64,000 nucleotides of DNA. It comes from Variovorax brevis (GTDB lineage: Bacteria > Pseudomonadota > Gammaproteobacteria > Burkholderiales > Burkholderiaceae_C). The stretch covers positions 1 through 64,000 of the forward strand of contig NZ_JASZYG010000022.1 of assembly GCF_030317105.1 (NCBI RefSeq), given 5' to 3'. Below, piece after piece: positions 26,055 through 35,443 of this stretch. Position 1 is the stretch's first letter; each line of letters begins with the position of its first letter. Below the pieces are notes generated by a model. The model was given only the letters and a program-made list of their open reading frames with translations. It searched no databases and was not told where the DNA came from. A program made the position numbers and the translations under genes.

Positions 26055-27655
26055 ACACCGCCATCACATCCTCTCCCGCAACTGCATCGACAGGTGACTG
26101 GGCCGAAGACCTGCATGAACTCGTCGAGCGCCGCGCCATCGCGAATGCGCTCGGCGGCGAGGAGCAGATCGCCAAGCATCATGCGCTGGGCAAACTCACG
26201 GCGCGCGAGCGCATCGACCACCTGCTCGACGCCGGCAGCTTCGGCGAAATCGGTGCGCTGGCAGGCTCCGTCAAGTACGGCGCCGACCGCAAGCGCGCAA
26301 GCTTCACGCCCAGCAACGCCGTGGTCGGCATCGGCAAGATCGATTCGCGCCGCACCGTGGTCGCGGCCGACGACTTCACCATCCGCGGCGGGTCCTCGGA
26401 AGGCTCGGTGTCGGAGAAGTGGATCTACGCCGACCGCTACGCCTGGGAATACAAGCTCCCGCTGGTTCGCATGATCGACAGCGCCGGTGGCAGCGTGAAG
26501 CTGCTCGACAAGCTCGGCCACACCAAGATCCCCGGCTATCCGATGCTTCCGATGACGCAACTGCTGGGTGTGGTGCCGGTCGTCGGTATCGCGCTCGGCG
26601 CATGCGCCGGACTGGGTGCGGTGCGCGTGGGTGCCTCGCACCTGGCCATCATGATCCGCGGCAAGAGCCAGATCTTCGCGGGCGGCCCGCCGGTGGTGAA
26701 GCAGGCCCTGGGCATCGACATCGACAAGGAATCTCTCGGTGGCTACGACCTGATGCACCGCTACAGCGGCGCCGTCGGCCTGGCCGTCGACACCGAGGAA
26801 GAGGCAATGAAGGTGACGCGCCGCTTCCTGTCGTACCTGCCCGGCAATGTGTGGGAACGCGCGCGGATCGTGGCTTGCGACGATCCGGTCGACCGCTGCG
26901 ATCCGTGGCTCAACAAGGCCATCCCGGCCGACAAGCGCAAGGTCTTCAACCCGCGCAAGATCCTGAAGTCGATCTTCGACGAAGGCTCGATCTTCGAGAT
27001 GTCGCCCGACTTCGGCGGCTCGACCATCACCTGCTTCGCGCGCCTGAACGGCCACGCCGTCGGCGTGATGACGAACAACCCGATGATCATGGGAGGCGCG
27101 CTGACGCGTTCTGCCGCGCTGAAGATGGCGCGCTTCGTCGATCTGTGCGACACCTTCCACCTGCCCATCGTCAACCTGGCCGACCAGCCGGGCGTGATGA
27201 CCGGCGCGGACGCTGAGCGCGAAGGCACCATCTCGGCCGCGCTGCAGGCCATGCACGCGATCGAGCAATCGGGCGTGCCGTGGCTCGCCATCGTGCTGCG
27301 GCGCTGCGTGGGTCTGGCCGGCGCGATGTTGAGCCCGCTGCATGGTCCTTCGGGCACCTCGTTGCCGAACCGCTATGCATGGCCGTCCGCACGTTGGGGT
27401 TCGATCCCGGTCGAAGGCGGCGTCGCCGCGGCGTACAAGAAGGACATCGCCGCTGCCGAAGACCCGGTCGCGCACCGCCTGGACCTGGAGGCGCACTACC
27501 ACGCGATCTCGTCGCCGATGCGCACGGCCGAACGCTTCGGTGTGCTGGACATCATCGAGCCCGCATCGACGCGACCGCTGCTTTGCGCCTGGGTGGAAGA
27601 CGCGTACCAGGCCACCGGCCGTCGCCTCGGCCCGGTCGGCCGCACGATGCGCTGA
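26051..27655 (+). CDS. Acyl-CoA carboxyltransferase, ACC/PCC beta-type, copy 1
   Basis: A 534-residue carboxyltransferase built of two crotonase-like halves, as in propionyl-CoA carboxylase beta, methylmalonyl-CoA decarboxylase alpha and the transcarboxylase 12S subunit. The N-half carries ALGKLTARERIDHLLDAGSFGEIG. The acyl-CoA and biotin pockets are marked by ALGACAGLGAV and QIFAGGPPVVKQALG, and the C-half by ITCFARLNGHAVGVMTNNP with NLADQPGVMTG. It transfers CO2 between carboxybiotin and an acyl-CoA. Only a four-base overlap separates it from the ligase gene. It is clearly different from copy 2 next to it. Confidence 0.9.
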   Translation: MNTAITSSPATASTGDWAEDLHELVERRAIANALGGEEQIAKHHALGKLTARERIDHLLDAGSFGEIGALAGSVKYGADRKRASFTPSNAVVGIGKIDSRRTVVAADDFTIRGGSSEGSVSEKWIYADRYAWEYKLPLVRMIDSAGGSVKLLDKLGHTKIPGYPMLPMTQLLGVVPVVGIALGACAGLGAVRVGASHLAIMIRGKSQIFAGGPPVVKQALGIDIDKESLGGYDLMHRYSGAVGLAVDTEEEAMKVTRRFLSYLPGNVWERARIVACDDPVDRCDPWLNKAIPADKRKVFNPRKILKSIFDEGSIFEMSPDFGGSTITCFARLNGHAVGVMTNNPMIMGGALTRSAALKMARFVDLCDTFHLPIVNLADQPGVMTGADAEREGTISAALQAMHAIEQSGVPWLAIVLRRCVGLAGAMLSPLHGPSGTSLPNRYAWPSARWGSIPVEGGVAAAYKKDIAAAEDPVAHRLDLEAHYHAISSPMRTAERFGVLDIIEPASTRPLLCAWVEDAYQATGRRLGPVGRTMR

Positions 27656-27670
27656 AGCGGAGTCATCCAC

Positions 27671-29272
27671 ATGCATGCCACCTTGGCCCCTGCGGGCCCG
27701 GATACTCGCGCCGCACCCACTGCGGCGACCGGCTCCGACGCCTACGAAGAACAACGCGCCGAACTCGCCGCACGCGTGCGCACGGCACTCGCCATGGGCG
27801 GAGAAGCCAAGCTCGCCAAGCGCCGCGCCAGCGGCCACCTGAACGCCCGCGAGCGCATCGAGCAACTGCTGGATGCCGGCTCCTTCAGCGAAACGGGCAT
27901 GCTGGCCGTCTCGGTGGTTGCTGCCGACAGAGAGAGCTCGCCGGCCGACGCCAAGATCACCGGCACCGGCCGCGTCGAAGGGCGCCGCGTGGCGGTCGTG
28001 TCGAACGACATGACGGTCATGGGCGCGTCCTCGTCGGCCGTCAACATGCGCAAGATCAGCCGCCTGAAGGAGACGGCGACGCGCAACGGCATGCCGCTGA
28101 TCTTCCTGGGCGAGTCGAGCGGCTCGCGCGTGCCCGACAGCCTCGGTGCCGAAGCCATGGCCGCAGCCGGACAAGATCCGCAGCAGTATTGCCGACGCCG
28201 CGAGACGCCATGGGTCAGCGCCGTGCTCGGGCCGTGCCTGGGCTCATCGACCTGGTACACCTGCCTGTCGGACTTCGTGGTGATGCGCAAGGGTGCATTC
28301 CTCGCGGTATCGAGTGCGCGCGTGACCTCGCTGGCCATCGGTGAAGCCGTGGACCCCGAAGAACTGGGCGGATGGAAGCTGCACGCCGAGCACACCGGCC
28401 TGGTCGACGTGGTCGTCAACAGCGACGCGGAGGCGCTGGCCGCCATTCGCCGCTTTCTCAGCTACCTGCCGTCGCACTCAGGCGCACGTCCACCCAACTG
28501 GCCGGCTGCGGAGGCGAAAGCGCCCGACGCGGACAAGCTCGTCGAACTCGTCCCGTCCGCGCGCAGCAAGACCTACGACATGCGCAAGGTCATTGGCGGC
28601 ATCGTCGACGAAGGCAGCTTCTTCAACCTGAAGGACCGCTTCGGCCGCGCCGCGGTGACCGGCCTCGCGCGCCTGAACGGCGAGAGCGTCGGCATCGTCG
28701 CGTCGAATCCGATGTTCAAGGGCGGCGCGATGGACCCGGAGGCCTGCCGCAAGGTGAGCTCGTTCATCGTGATGTGCGATTCGTTCAACATCCCGCTCAT
28801 CTTCCTGGTCGACACGCCCGGCTTCCTGGTCGGCATCGAAGGCGAGCGCAAGGCGGCGCCGGCGCACATCATGAACATGATCCACGCCGTGCAGTTGTGC
28901 AGCGTGCCCAAGCTGTCGGTCATCCTGCGCAAGAGCTACGGGCAGGCCTACATCAACATGGGTGGTGGCCGCAACAGCGATGAGGTGGCTGCATGGACCA
29001 GCGCAGACGCCAGCTTCATGGACCCGCAGATCGGCGTCAGCGTGCTGCACGGCATCCAGCGTGAGGACAACCCCGAACGCTTCGACCAACTCAAGGCCGA
29101 CCTGGCACGCGACACCTCCGCCTACGCACTGGCGGGCGCCTTCGGCGTGCAGGCCGTGATCGCGCCGCAGCAAACCCGCGCCTGGCTCATCGACGCCATG
29201 GCCACCCACCGCCGCGAACGCAACGGCGGCATCGGCGAGCACGAGATGCGCTCGTGGCCGACCTACATCTGA
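27671..29272 (+). CDS. Acyl-CoA carboxyltransferase, ACC/PCC beta-type, copy 2
   Basis: A 533-residue second beta-type carboxyltransferase (SGHLNARERIEQLLDAGSFSETG; IFLGESSGSRVPDSLG; SAVLGPCLGSSTWYTCLSD; C-half GLARLNGESVGIVASNP and LVDTPGFLVGIEGE). It keeps the family layout, but its residues around the oxyanion holes differ from copy 1. The pair may be subunits of a hetero-oligomer or have different substrates. It follows copy 1 by 15 bases and is followed by the Bug receptor gene after 16 bases, all in one transcription unit. Confidence 0.9.
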   Translation: MHATLAPAGPDTRAAPTAATGSDAYEEQRAELAARVRTALAMGGEAKLAKRRASGHLNARERIEQLLDAGSFSETGMLAVSVVAADRESSPADAKITGTGRVEGRRVAVVSNDMTVMGASSSAVNMRKISRLKETATRNGMPLIFLGESSGSRVPDSLGAEAMAAAGQDPQQYCRRRETPWVSAVLGPCLGSSTWYTCLSDFVVMRKGAFLAVSSARVTSLAIGEAVDPEELGGWKLHAEHTGLVDVVVNSDAEALAAIRRFLSYLPSHSGARPPNWPAAEAKAPDADKLVELVPSARSKTYDMRKVIGGIVDEGSFFNLKDRFGRAAVTGLARLNGESVGIVASNPMFKGGAMDPEACRKVSSFIVMCDSFNIPLIFLVDTPGFLVGIEGERKAAPAHIMNMIHAVQLCSVPKLSVILRKSYGQAYINMGGGRNSDEVAAWTSADASFMDPQIGVSVLHGIQREDNPERFDQLKADLARDTSAYALAGAFGVQAVIAPQQTRAWLIDAMATHRRERNGGIGEHEMRSWPTYI

Positions 29273-29288
29273 ATTGCTGGAGCAGCAC

Positions 29289-30275
29289 ATGACTTCTTCC
29301 TCTGTATCTCGCCGCAGCCTCGGCACTGCGATTGCCGCCTTGGCCATGCTGGCTGCGTCTGCCTCATTTGCGCAGGCCCCGTCCGACAAGGTGCTGCGCA
29401 TCATCGCAGCTGGACCTCCGGGTGGCTCGCTCGACCTCGTGTCACGCCTGTTGGCGCAAGGCCTTCAGACCGAGCTGAATCGGCCTGTCATCGTCGAGGC
29501 GAAGCCGGGGGGCGGTGGCACGCTGGCGGTCAGCGACTTGATGCATTCGCCGCGCGACGGCAGCACCGTGCTCGTCTCGCTCAACGCGATGGTCAGCGAG
29601 ATACCCCATGCCATGAAGACGCGCGTCGACATGTTCAAGGAGGTCAAGCCGATCGCAGAGTTGTCACGCGCCGGGATCGTGATGGTGGGCAATCCAGCGC
29701 TGCCCGCGACGAACCTCGGCGAGATGATCGGCCATGTCAAAGCCAATCCCGGCAAAGTGAGCTTCGCCTCGTACAGCGCGGGCACCATCTCACACGTGAT
29801 GGGGCTTCAACTGAACAAGGCGGCGGGCATCGACATGTTGCACGTCGCGTACAAGGGCACGCCCCCCGCGCTGGCCGATGTGATGGGGGGGCACGTCCAA
29901 CTGATGTTCGCAGGCCTCACCAACTCGCTGCCGTTGATCAAGGCGGGCAAGGTCGTACCCTTTGCCGTCAGCCTGCCGCTGCGTTCTCCTCTGCTGCCCA
30001 ACGTGCCGACATTCACGGAACTCGGCTATCCGCAGCTGGAAAACGTGGGTTGGAATGGCCTGTGGGTGACGCCCGACGTGCCGGCCGACATACAGAAGCG
30101 ACTGCGCGATGCCGCGCTCAAGGTCATGGCCCAGACTGCGACACGCGAGCAGCTGAAGCAGCTCGGCCTCGACGTCGGCCAGCCTCGCACGCCGGAAGAG
30201 ATGACGCAGGCGTTGCACACCGACTACTCACGCATCGGCGTCGTGCTGAAGTCGATCGACTTCAAGCCCGAATGA
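29289..30275 (+). CDS. Bug/TctC-family periplasmic solute receptor
   Basis: A 328-residue tripartite-tricarboxylate-type receptor. The signal peptide (about 1-29, ending ASASFAQA) shows periplasmic export. The mature part starts with VLRIIAAGPPGGSLDLVSRLLAQ and carries GKVSFASYSAGTISHVMG and HVAYKGTPPALADVMGGHVQLMF, typical of Bug receptors that bind carboxylates. No TctA/TctB membrane subunits are encoded here; an MFS and a YeiH carrier follow instead. A paralogue with the same neighbours is at 47333-48328. It probably delivers or senses the organic acid handled by the carboxylase cluster. Confidence 0.92.
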   Translation: MTSSSVSRRSLGTAIAALAMLAASASFAQAPSDKVLRIIAAGPPGGSLDLVSRLLAQGLQTELNRPVIVEAKPGGGGTLAVSDLMHSPRDGSTVLVSLNAMVSEIPHAMKTRVDMFKEVKPIAELSRAGIVMVGNPALPATNLGEMIGHVKANPGKVSFASYSAGTISHVMGLQLNKAAGIDMLHVAYKGTPPALADVMGGHVQLMFAGLTNSLPLIKAGKVVPFAVSLPLRSPLLPNVPTFTELGYPQLENVGWNGLWVTPDVPADIQKRLRDAALKVMAQTATREQLKQLGLDVGQPRTPEEMTQALHTDYSRIGVVLKSIDFKPE

Positions 30276-30341
30276 GCCTGTTGAAGCGTTTCGCTGCCGA
30301 TCCAGACATTCCCACCAAACATTTCATTGGAGACAACAGCC

Positions 30342-31652
30342 ATGAACCCCACCCTCTCGGCGGACTCCGCCAGCCTCGACGCGCTCGAAGAAAAGCGCCG
30401 CATGCCACGCCTTTACGCGTGGTCCGTCTTTGCGCTCACCTTCGGACTGATGATGTCCGACTACCTGTCGCGCCAGGTCATCGGCGCGGTCATGCCCGCG
30501 CTCAAGCTTGAGTGGTCGCTGCTCGATTCGCAACTTGCCATGCTGGTGAGCGTCGTCTCGCTTGTCGTCGGCGTGCTGACGGTGCCGATCTCGCTGGTTG
30601 CCGACCGCTGGGGGCGCGTCAAGAGCATCACCTTGATGGCCGTCGTCTGGTGCCTGGCAACCATTGCCTGCGGCCTGGCGCAAAGCCATGGGCAGTTGCT
30701 GTGGGCGCGGGCCTTCGTCGGCCTTGGAGAAGCGGCCTATGGCGCCGCCGGTGCAGCCTTGCTGGCGCACGTGTTTCCGGCCAAACAGCGCGCTGCGGTG
30801 CTGGGAGCCTTCCTGTCGGCCAGCTTGTTCGGCTCGGTGCTCGGCGTGGTCATCGGCGGCGCCGTCGCGGCGCAATCGGGCTGGCGCATGGCCTTCTTCG
30901 TCGTGGGTGCGCCCGGCTTGCTGCTGGCGCTGATCTACCCCTTCGTGGTGCGCGACTACAAGACGGTCGCGCTCGACACGAAGCGTGCCGGTGACCTGGC
31001 CTCGAAGCGATTGGGATTCAAGCGCGTGGCCGGCGAGGTCTTCGGTTCGCGCGCCGGCAATTTCGCCTACCTGGCGAGTGGCCTGCAAATGGCAATGCCG
31101 GCCATGCTGATCGCCTGGTTGCCCACCTACTTCAGCCGCTATCACGACATCGACCTGAAAAAGGCCGGGATGATGGCGGGCGTGGCGGTGCTGGCTGCTG
31201 GTCTCGGCATGCTTTTCGGCGGTGGACTGGCCGACAGGCTGAGCGCCAGCAATCCGCGGCGCAGGGCGCTGGTGCCGGCCCTGTACTCGGTGCTGACGGC
31301 CGTGGTGCTGATGACCGCGTTCGCCCTGCCGCCAGGCCCACTGGGTATGGGCCTGATCTTCCTGGGCGCCCTGTTCGCCGCGGCGCAGGGCGGCTGCTCC
31401 AGCGCCATCGTGTGCGATGTGACCCACCCCGGCGTGCGTGCGACGGTCGCGGCAACGATGACCCTCGCCAACAACCTGATCGGGCTCGCACCGGGGCCCC
31501 TGATCGTCGGCATGCTGTCGGACCAACTCGGACTGAAGCTTGCGATGACCATCGCGCCGGTGATGGCGCTGGCCGCTGCCTTCTTCTTCGTGCTGTCCTC
31601 GCGCAGCTACGAGGCGGACGCCGCGCGCATCCGGGCGAGGGTCGCGCAATGA
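30342..31652 (+). CDS. Major facilitator superfamily carrier
   Basis: A 436-residue inner-membrane carrier with about twelve membrane helices. The loop 2-3 MFS signature is ADRWGRVKS, and helix 4-5 reads RAFVGLGEAAYGAAGAALLAHVFP. The central loop (about 205-235) is basic. The N-terminal family resemblance is to the aromatic/organic acid:proton symporters. It is very close to the MFS at 45714-47036, with long identical stretches. It overlaps the YeiH-type gene by four bases. The likely job is uptake of the organic acid substrate. Confidence 0.9.
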   Translation: MNPTLSADSASLDALEEKRRMPRLYAWSVFALTFGLMMSDYLSRQVIGAVMPALKLEWSLLDSQLAMLVSVVSLVVGVLTVPISLVADRWGRVKSITLMAVVWCLATIACGLAQSHGQLLWARAFVGLGEAAYGAAGAALLAHVFPAKQRAAVLGAFLSASLFGSVLGVVIGGAVAAQSGWRMAFFVVGAPGLLLALIYPFVVRDYKTVALDTKRAGDLASKRLGFKRVAGEVFGSRAGNFAYLASGLQMAMPAMLIAWLPTYFSRYHDIDLKKAGMMAGVAVLAAGLGMLFGGGLADRLSASNPRRRALVPALYSVLTAVVLMTAFALPPGPLGMGLIFLGALFAAAQGGCSSAIVCDVTHPGVRATVAATMTLANNLIGLAPGPLIVGMLSDQLGLKLAMTIAPVMALAAAFFFVLSSRSYEADAARIRARVAQ

Positions 31653-32677
31653 ACCTCTCCATGACGTTGCCGGCCTGGCGCGAGCCCGCCCGCACGAACT
31701 TCCACGGCATCCTGATGTCGGTGGTGGTGGCGGTGGCCGCCATCTCGCTGGCCGAGCACTATCACGTGTCCGCGATGCTCTTCGCCTTGCTGCTGGGCAT
31801 GGCCTTGAACTTCCTGTCAACGGAAGGGCGCTGCGTGCCGGGCATCAAGTTTTCAGCGAGCACGCTGCTGCGCATCGGCGTGGCGCTGCTGGGCGTGCGC
31901 ATCACGCTGGGGCAGATCACGGCGCTTGGCGCGATGCCGATCGCGATGGTCGTGGTGTCCGTGGGACTCACCATCGGCTTCGGCATCCTGCTGGCGCGCC
32001 TGATGGGCTACCGAAACCGCTTCGGCGTGCTGACCGGCGGGGCCGTCGGCATCTGCGGCGCCTCTGCCGCCATGGCGATTGCCGCGGTGATGCCCGCGCA
32101 TGCCGACGACAGGGTGAAAGAGCGCGCCACCATCTTCACGGTGATCGGTGTGAGCACGCTCTCCACGGTGGCGATGGTGCTCTATCCCATGATCGTCAAC
32201 CTGCTCGGCCTGGGGCAGGAGGCCGCCGGCGTCTTCCTGGGCGGCACGATCCACGACGTGGCGCAGGTGGTGGGCGCGGGCTACGGCATGTCGAAGGAGA
32301 CGGGCGACGTCGCGACGATCGTGAAGCTGTTGCGCGTCGCGATGTTGCTGCCGGTGATCCTGGTCATCACGCTGTCGTACCGCAAGGACCACGCGGCGGC
32401 TGGCGGGACAGGACCCAAGCCGCCGCTGCTGCCCTGGTTCGTGGTCGCGTTTGCATTGCTGGTCGGCATCAACAGCGCCGGCCTGATTCCAGCGGTGTTG
32501 CAACAGGCGCTGCAGACGCTGTCGACGTGGCTGCTGGTGATCTCGATGGCGGCGATCGGCATGAAATCGCACCTGAAGGATTTCGCGACGGTAGGCATGA
32601 AGCCGATCGTGCTGATGGTGAGCGAGACCGTGTTTCTTGCGCTGCTGGCCGTGGCCTTCATCTTCCTCGCGCGTTGA
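31649..32677 (+). CDS. YeiH/UPF0324-family membrane carrier
   Basis: A 342-residue membrane protein with about ten helices, of the family annotated as putative sulfate exporters. Conserved features are ALLLGMALNFLSTEG, GVALLGVRITLGQI, GGAVGICGASAAMAIAAV and GGTIHDVAQVVGAGYGMS. The sulfate label is not proven for the family; here its linkage to organic-acid genes suggests an exported anion or product. A close paralogue is at 44630-45664, and a truncated third copy is at 60335-60562. The start overlaps the MFS stop, so it is translationally coupled. Confidence 0.88.
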   Translation: MNLSMTLPAWREPARTNFHGILMSVVVAVAAISLAEHYHVSAMLFALLLGMALNFLSTEGRCVPGIKFSASTLLRIGVALLGVRITLGQITALGAMPIAMVVVSVGLTIGFGILLARLMGYRNRFGVLTGGAVGICGASAAMAIAAVMPAHADDRVKERATIFTVIGVSTLSTVAMVLYPMIVNLLGLGQEAAGVFLGGTIHDVAQVVGAGYGMSKETGDVATIVKLLRVAMLLPVILVITLSYRKDHAAAGGTGPKPPLLPWFVVAFALLVGINSAGLIPAVLQQALQTLSTWLLVISMAAIGMKSHLKDFATVGMKPIVLMVSETVFLALLAVAFIFLAR

Positions 32678-32695
32678 AACAGAAAGGATCACGCC

Positions 32696-33316
32696 ATGAT
32701 CACAGCACACGAAGCGCTGGAACGCTTGCGCGAAGGCAACGAGCACTTTGCATCGGGCATCGGCAGCGCAGAGACTTTCCTGCGGCGCGTTCAGCGCGCG
32801 CGCACCGATTTCAAGCAGGAGCCTTTCGCCATCGTCATTGGCTGCTCGGACTCGCGGGTCCCGGTGGAGATCGTGTTCGACCAGGACCTGGGCGACCTGT
32901 TCGTCATCCGCGTCGCCGGCAACATCGTCTCGCCTTCCCAGCTGGGCAGCGTCGAGTTCGCCGCTGCGGCGTTCGGCACGCCGCTCGTGGTGGTGCTGGG
33001 TCACTCGAACTGCGGTGCGGTGCTCGGCACGCTGGAACGCCTGCGCCGGCCGGCCGAAGCCCGCTCGCCCCACATGCGCTTCATTGCCGAGCGCATCGAG
33101 CCGGCGGTGGCGGAATTGCTGGCGCCGGAACTGGGCTACGACCGCGAGACCTTGATCTGCAAGAGCGTGAAGGCGAACGTGCGCCAGTCGGTCGCGCAGT
33201 TGCGCAAGGGCTCGAAGATTCTTGAGGAACTGATCGAGGCCGGGCAGTTGCACGTGGTCGGCGCGGAGTATTCGCTGGCGACGGGCAGGGTTGAGTTCTT
33301 CGAAGACGAGATCTGA
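32696..33316 (+). CDS. Beta-carbonic anhydrase
   Basis: A 206-residue beta-class carbonic anhydrase. The zinc ligands and catalytic dyad are visible: Cys50-x-Asp52-x-Arg in GCSDSRVP, and His103 with Cys106 in GHSNCGAV. It interconverts CO2 and bicarbonate. Eighteen bases after the YeiH-type gene in the rightward operon, its obvious role is to supply bicarbonate to the biotin carboxylase encoded in the divergent unit. No signal peptide; cytoplasmic. Confidence 0.93.
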   Translation: MITAHEALERLREGNEHFASGIGSAETFLRRVQRARTDFKQEPFAIVIGCSDSRVPVEIVFDQDLGDLFVIRVAGNIVSPSQLGSVEFAAAAFGTPLVVVLGHSNCGAVLGTLERLRRPAEARSPHMRFIAERIEPAVAELLAPELGYDRETLICKSVKANVRQSVAQLRKGSKILEELIEAGQLHVVGAEYSLATGRVEFFEDEI

Positions 33317-33368
33317 AGTCGCCACTGCCGCGACAGCGCTGCAGCCACCCCCCAACTGAAGGAAGAAC

Positions 33369-34649
33369 ATGACACCACGAATCTTCTGCTGCGCGGTGGT
33401 GAAATTCGCCATCGCGTCCCTTTTCACGGTGGTGATCGCTCCGGCGATCGCGCAACCCGCAGAGCCCATACGCCTCGCACTGATCGAGAGCATGAGCGGC
33501 CCGTTTGCCAATACCGGCGAGGCCGTATTTCGCAACCTGTTGTGGGCGGTAGAGCGTGTCAACGCGCGCGGCGGCGTCAGGCTGCCCGATGGCGCGCGGC
33601 CACTTCAACTTGACCGCTACGACAGCAAGGGGCAGAACGAAGAAGCGCTATCGGCCCTGCGCGCTGCCATGGACGCCGGTGCCCGCATCGTGCTGCAGGG
33701 CAATTCCTCGGCCGCGGCGGCCGCACTTGTCGATGCGATCGACAAGAACAATTCGCGCGATCCTTCGCGGCGCATGCTGTTCCTGAACTATTCGGCCGTC
33801 GACCCGGGGCTGACCAACGAACGGTGCAGCTTCTGGCACTTCCGCTTCGATGCCCATGCCGACATGCGGGTGACCGCGCTGATGGAGGTGCTCAAGGACG
33901 ACAAGGCGCTCCACCGCGTGTACCTGATCGGGCAGGACTATGCCTTCGGCCAGGCCGTGCTGCGGGAATCCGCGCGGCAGCTCGGCCAGCTTCGGCCCGA
34001 CATCCGCATCGTCGGCGAAGAACTGCATCCGATGGGCCGCGTGAAGGACTTCGCGCCCTACGCCAGCAAGATCATCGCCAGTGGCGCCCAGGCCGTGATC
34101 ACGGGCAACTGGGGGAACGACCTCATGCTGCTGGTGAAAGCCGCGCGCGAAGCAGGCTTCAATGGCACCTTCTACACCTTCTACGGCAACGCGCTGGGCA
34201 CCCCGACGGCCATCGGCGACGCCGGCATCGGGCGCGTGCTTGCCGTCGCGGACTGGTTGCCGAACGTGCAGACGCCGCAGTCAGAGGCTTTCTACCGTGC
34301 CTTCCGCACCCGGTTCACGAATCCGGCAGACGACTATGTCCACATGCGCATGCAGTTGCTGGTCGAGGCGCTGGCCCAGGCGATGGAGCGGGCCGGCAGC
34401 GTCGACACGGTGGCGGTCGCCCGCGCGCTCGAGCATGCCGACGTCGCGCTGGCGGGCCAGAGCGGCCGCATGCGTGCGGGCGACCATCAATTCCAGCAGC
34501 CCCTGGTGGTCGGGGTCATGGACAGGCAGGGCACGCCCGGCGTGAAGTTCGACGTCGAAGGCTCCGGATATGGCTTTCGCGTTGTGAAGACCGTTGCGGC
34601 GAGCCGCGTGGAGATGCCCACCAGCTGCAGGATGAATCGTCCGCCATGA
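33369..34649 (+). CDS. ABC-type periplasmic binding protein (type 1, branched-chain amino acid-like)
   Basis: A 426-residue receptor of the leucine/isoleucine/valine-binding fold. A signal peptide (about 1-29) is followed by IRLALIESMSGPFANTGEAVFRNLLWAVERVNARGGV. The second lobe carries VYLIGQDYAFGQ and VITGNWGNDLMLLVKAAREAGF. These proteins bind amino acids, aromatic acids or amides in the periplasm. No ABC permease or ATPase gene is linked, so it is an orphan receptor at the end of the rightward operon (52-base gap after the carbonic anhydrase). Confidence 0.87.
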   Translation: MTPRIFCCAVVKFAIASLFTVVIAPAIAQPAEPIRLALIESMSGPFANTGEAVFRNLLWAVERVNARGGVRLPDGARPLQLDRYDSKGQNEEALSALRAAMDAGARIVLQGNSSAAAAALVDAIDKNNSRDPSRRMLFLNYSAVDPGLTNERCSFWHFRFDAHADMRVTALMEVLKDDKALHRVYLIGQDYAFGQAVLRESARQLGQLRPDIRIVGEELHPMGRVKDFAPYASKIIASGAQAVITGNWGNDLMLLVKAAREAGFNGTFYTFYGNALGTPTAIGDAGIGRVLAVADWLPNVQTPQSEAFYRAFRTRFTNPADDYVHMRMQLLVEALAQAMERAGSVDTVAVARALEHADVALAGQSGRMRAGDHQFQQPLVVGVMDRQGTPGVKFDVEGSGYGFRVVKTVAASRVEMPTSCRMNRPP

Positions 34650-34691
34650 GGCGTTGACAGGCTGGCCTCCTTTCGGCGGTTCCACGGGATT

Positions 34692-35438
34692 TCAAAGCTG
34701 GCGGGTACGCCGTTCATCCGGCTCTGAACGGATGACGGGTCGTGGATACATGCGTTCGTCGTATTCGGACAGACTTGGAAACCTGAGCAGCGCCTCTTCG
34801 CCGTTCAAGGACTGCAAGCGGGTGCACCACGCTTCGAGAACAAGGCGCCGCTGCTCATCAGAAAGATAGGGGATGTGCCAGCCGACAAAGGGTTCGAGCA
34901 CCCCCATGCCGGTGTAAGCGAGCGTGCCTTGCAGAAGATGCCTGAGCATGCCTTTCAACGGGCCGTGGATTCCGCTCTCGCTGAACATGTGTTCCTGCCC
35001 ACCCAGCGTCATGCTGGCGAGCGCACGCTTGCCGCTCAGACCCCCACGGTCGTAGAAGCGTTTTCCGCCGTAGACGGTTCCAGAAACCAGCACTCGATCG
35101 ATCCAGCCCTTCAGGATCGCCGGGGTCGAGAACCAGAACACGGGAAAGTTCAGGATGAGAAGGTCACACCAGAGCAGCTTCTCGAGCTCGGCCTGGATGT
35201 CACAGGCAATCGTGCCCGTCTGCATTCCATGGCGTTGCTCCAACGCATACGTGCAGTAGTCAGGATGGGCCCGCTCGCCAAAGTCTTCAGCCGACGCAAC
35301 GGGATCGAACTTCATCGCGTACAGGTCCGAGATCCGTACCTCGTGGCCTTGGCGATGAAGCTCCTCGACCGCCACCGACTTCAGGGCGGCACTGAAGGAG
35401 CGGGGCTCAGGGTGGGCGTGAACGACGAAGACTTTCAT
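34692..35438 (-). CDS. NAD(P)H:quinone oxidoreductase, flavodoxin fold
   Basis: A 248-residue protein of the NQO1/KefF-like NAD(P)H dehydrogenase family: MKVFVVHAHPEPRSFSAALKSVA at the N-terminus, LLILNFPVFWFSTPAILKGWIDRVL (FMN and dimer region) and LASMTLGGQEHMFSESGI. It binds FMN or FAD and reduces quinones or similar acceptors by two electrons. Its start lies five bases after the acyl-CoA dehydrogenase stop, so the two are co-transcribed; the pairing hints at redox balance for the dehydrogenase. It converges on the rightward binding-protein gene. Confidence 0.9.
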   Translation of the reverse strand: MKVFVVHAHPEPRSFSAALKSVAVEELHRQGHEVRISDLYAMKFDPVASAEDFGERAHPDYCTYALEQRHGMQTGTIACDIQAELEKLLWCDLLILNFPVFWFSTPAILKGWIDRVLVSGTVYGGKRFYDRGGLSGKRALASMTLGGQEHMFSESGIHGPLKGMLRHLLQGTLAYTGMGVLEPFVGWHIPYLSDEQRRLVLEAWCTRLQSLNGEEALLRFPSLSEYDERMYPRPVIRSEPDERRTRQL

Positions 35439-35443
35439 GGCGC

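Noticed and set aside
25928..28174. A 748-codon open frame on the minus strand
   Set aside because: Antisense to the carboxyltransferase genes, with no recognisable domain.
31649..32677. Reading the YeiH genes as proof of sulfonate metabolism
   Set aside because: The sulfate-exporter name is not experimentally secure and the only TauD-like gene nearby is a dead fragment.
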